This document shows, in pieces, positions 62,601-64,000 of a DNA stretch of 64,000 nucleotides (position 1 is the stretch's first letter; each line of letters starts with the position of its first letter). A program made the translations under genes and the position numbers. Source of the stretch: Oscillatoria nigro-viridis PCC 7112 (GTDB lineage: Bacteria > Cyanobacteriota > Cyanobacteriia > Cyanobacteriales > Microcoleaceae); assembly GCF_000317475.1 (NCBI RefSeq), contig NC_019729.1, positions 6,152,501 to 6,216,500 on the forward strand, in the 5' to 3' direction. The notes below the pieces were generated by a model. It made no database searches. It was not told the DNA's origin and was given only the letters and a program-made list of their open reading frames with translations.

Positions 62601-64000
62601 GGCTGGATCGAGCGGAACGTAAGCGCCCCCGGCTTTGAGAATACCGAGAATGCCGACAATTGTATCGAGCGATCGCCCCGTACAAATCCCCACCAAAACT
62701 TCTGGCTTGACGCCGAGTTTTTGCAGGTAATGCGCGAGTTGGTTGGCTCGTTCATTCAGCTCGCGGTAGGTGAGTTTTTGGTCTTCAAATACGACTGCAA
62801 TGGCATCGGGAGTTCGATCGACCTGCGCTTCAAATAATTGATGAATGCAGCGATCGCTCGAATAATCGGCGCGGGTGTCATTCCACTCTACCAACAACTG
62901 ATGCCGCTCTTTTTCCCCCAGCAACGGTAGCTCTTCAATCCGCCGATCGGGGTTGGCAGCTATGCCCTCCAGCAACGTGAGAAAATGCCCCGCCATCCGC
63001 CTAATAGTGACCGCATCAAATAAATCCGTACTGTATTCAAACTGACCGCTAATTTCTTCCTGCTTTTCTTCTAAATACAGCGTTAAATCAACTTTTGCTG
63101 TCTGATTCTCAACATCTAACAGAGTGAGATTGAGTCCGGCGATTGATTCGGCAGCAACAGGCGCAGTTTGCAACACAAAAGCAACTTGGAACAGTGGATT
63201 GTAGCTCAAATTGCGATCGGGTTGCAACTCTTCAACCAGTTTCTCAAACGGCAAATCCTGGTGAGCGTAAGCTTCTAAACTCACCTCCCGAATGCGATCG
63301 AGCAACTGCCGAAAAGTGCGATCGCCTGACAAATCAGTTCGCAATACCAAAGTATTGACAAAAAACCCGATTAGCCCTTGAATTTCCGCTCTGTTGCGGT
63401 TGGCAATGGGAGAGCCAACGGGGATATCTGCCTGTCCTGTATAGCGGTAGAGCAGCGTTTTAAAGGCTGCTAGCAGCGTCATAAACAGGGTGGCATTTTC
63501 CTGGCGGCTGAGCTTTTTGAGGGCTGCCGTTAGCGTTTTGGGGATGAGGAATGATTCTTTCGCGCCCCGATAGGTTTGCACCGGGGGACGGGGGCGATCG
63601 GCTGGCAATTCCAGCAAGGGGGGAGCGCCGCTTAGCTGCTTTTTCCAGTAGTTAAGTTGAGTTTGCAAGCGATTGCCCGCAAGCCATTCCCGCTGCCAAA
63701 TAGCAAAATCGGCGTACTGTATGGGGAGTTCGGGAAGTGGGGATGGTTTGCCAATCGAAAAGGCTTCGTAAAGTGCTGCTAATTCTTGCAGAAAGACTCC
63801 GATCGACCAGCCATCAAAAATAATGTGGTGTAGCGTCAGCAGCAAGACATATTCCTCAGCATCTAACTGTAGCAAACTAGCTCGCAACAGCGGCCCTTTG
63901 GTTAGGTCAAAAGGTTTGCTAGCTTCTTCGGCCGCCAGTTGTTTTACTTTTTCTTCTCGCTCAGTTTCCGCCAATTGTTGCAGATTTAAAACTTGCAGCC
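59616..64000 (-). CDS. NRPS: [C]-A(Thr)-T-E, continues beyond the right edge
   Basis: The minus-strand frame is open to base 64000 (reading LQVLNLQQLAETE at the edge), so about 1460 residues are visible and the N-terminus is missing. Visible order: C domain lacking roughly its first 110 residues, with HHIIFDGWS; A domain (YIIYTSGSTGIPKG, NMYGITETTVHV) with code DFWNIGMVHK, a well-known Thr code; T domain with LGGDSILS (the GGDS form usual before epimerases, near 61183); epimerization domain with HHLAVDGVSWR (near 60620), EGHGRE, TIGWFT and FNYLGQFD; and a 40-residue tail. It should incorporate Thr and invert it to D-(allo)-Thr. One or more further modules or a lipid/aryl starter may lie outside. 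Confidence 0.93.
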   Translation of the reverse strand, partial: LQVLNLQQLAETEREEKVKQLAAEEASKPFDLTKGPLLRASLLQLDAEEYVLLLTLHHIIFDGWSIGVFLQELAALYEAFSIGKPSPLPELPIQYADFAIWQREWLAGNRLQTQLNYWKKQLSGAPPLLELPADRPRPPVQTYRGAKESFLIPKTLTAALKKLSRQENATLFMTLLAAFKTLLYRYTGQADIPVGSPIANRNRAEIQGLIGFFVNTLVLRTDLSGDRTFRQLLDRIREVSLEAYAHQDLPFEKLVEELQPDRNLSYNPLFQVAFVLQTAPVAAESIAGLNLTLLDVENQTAKVDLTLYLEEKQEEISGQFEYSTDLFDAVTIRRMAGHFLTLLEGIAANPDRRIEELPLLGEKERHQLLVEWNDTRADYSSDRCIHQLFEAQVDRTPDAIAVVFEDQKLTYRELNERANQLAHYLQKLGVKPEVLVGICTGRSLDTIVGILGILKAGGAYVPLDPANPRDRLAFILEDAQVNVLLTEEKLLQTLPKCSAQILCIDRDKSAFSQHSKENPASATTAENLAYIIYTSGSTGIPKGVLVPHSNVVRLFAATQSWYNFNEQDVWTLFHSYAFDFSVWEIWGALVYGGRLAIVPYSVSRSPQDFYSLLCKEKVTVLNQTPSAFYQLIKTEESVGIGENLSLRLVIFGGEALDLQSLKPWFDRHGDRHPQLVNMYGITETTVHVTYRPLTAADLSKNASLIGRPIPDLQVYLLDRNCQPVPIGIPGEIYVGGAGVARGYLDRSELTADRFIPNPFNDSLKARLYKSGDLARYLPNGDIEYLGRIDHQVKVRGFRIELGEIEAALGQHPDVARAVVVVREDVPSDQRLVAYIIANSATQNKHSILIRELRCFLKEKLPEYMIPAAFVTLETLPLTNNGKVDRKALPAPDRDRPELEEAFAAPSTAIEKILAEIWAQVLGLEQVGIDDNFFELGGDSILSIQVISQANRAGLRLTPKQLFQHQTIAQLAAVADTAETPQSEQGLITGEVPLTPIQHWFFEQNLSDPHHWNQAVLLELRQPLEPALIESVLQELLKHHDALRLRFARGEFGWQQAISHPEKVAPLTCIDLSPLPPEEREAAFQTAATQLQGSLNLSEGPLLRAALFDFGKHQPNRLLLVIHHLAVDGVSWRILIEDFQTAYGQISRGETVALPPKTTSFKQWAERLHEWARSPELQAEFDYWFALSHQPISRLPVDFPNAGNLVASEKTVSVALSVEETKLLLQEVPAAYRTQINDVLLTALAQAFERWTGNNSLLLDLEGHGREDIFEGVDLSRTIGWFTAVFPVLLNLEKPAEIGAAIKSVKEQLRAVPNRGIGCGVLRYLNREIAEKLHKLPQAEVSFNYLGQFDQVLPKSSLLMLSSEPSGSIRSPRGNRRYLLEINGFIASGKLQLDWTYSESIHRRESIENLAAGFIESLRSLIQYCQSPDAGGCTPSDFAEFKWSQWSQDDLDNITAILGDM

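Overview
The window reads as a chromosomal segment of a filamentous, non-marine-type cyanobacterium, most likely an Oscillatoriales relative (Microcoleus/Oscillatoria-like). The reasons are a complete beta-carboxysome operon (ccmK2-K1-L-M-N-O), the NDH-1 CO2-uptake genes ndhF4-ndhD4-chpX, a HetZ-related protein, many GCGATCGC (HIP1-type) octamers, and short heptameric tandem repeats and dispersed palindromes between genes. The genus is inferred. No rRNA, tRNA or CRISPR array was recognised.

Layout. 0-6.6 kb: a glycoside hydrolase family 2 gene cut by the left edge, a STAS protein, UDP-galactopyranose mutase with a glycosyltransferase (a galactofuranose pair), and an aldo/keto reductase, all on the minus strand. 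7-11.5 kb: small fasciclin protein, His-rich CobW GTPase, D-aminoacyl-tRNA deacylase and HetZ-related protein, all plus strand. 12.1-13.9 kb is decayed: a PRC-barrel/DUF2382 gene with two in-frame stops, an SLH-domain fragment and an IS630-type transposase fragment. 13.9-23.2 kb: DUF1206 and DUF3611 membrane proteins, a trehalose-synthase-like GH13 enzyme, a ZIP transporter, a Ser/Thr kinase fused to a periplasmic-binding-protein domain, and a PHP phosphoesterase.

23.5-35.1 kb is an inorganic-carbon island. ndhF4-ndhD4-chpX (minus) diverges from ccmK2-K1-L-M-N-O (plus). An Uma2-family endonuclease gene sits in opposite orientation between ndhF4 and ndhD4. CcmM keeps the zinc histidines and the C194/C200 pair of an active gamma-carbonic anhydrase.

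36.7-64 kb is a large minus-strand nonribosomal peptide synthetase (NRPS) locus that continues past the right edge. In transcription order it encodes: C-A(Thr)-T-E; C-A(beta-Ala)-T; a PanP-like aspartate decarboxylase (a source of beta-alanine); a free C domain; a free TauD-type Fe/2-oxoglutarate hydroxylase; I-A(Asp)-T; C-A(Gly)-T-C-TauD; I-A(Asp)-T-reductase; and an aldo/keto reductase. 'I' marks condensation-like domains that lost the HHxxxDG histidines. The predicted core is ...D-Thr/beta-Ala/beta-OH-Asp/Gly/beta-OH-Asp, released reductively. Two beta-hydroxyaspartates strongly suggest an iron-chelating, photoreactive siderophore of the cyanochelin type. This is the most interesting system in the window. 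Substrate calls come from ten-residue A-domain codes read by eye against GrsA numbering and have not been checked computationally.
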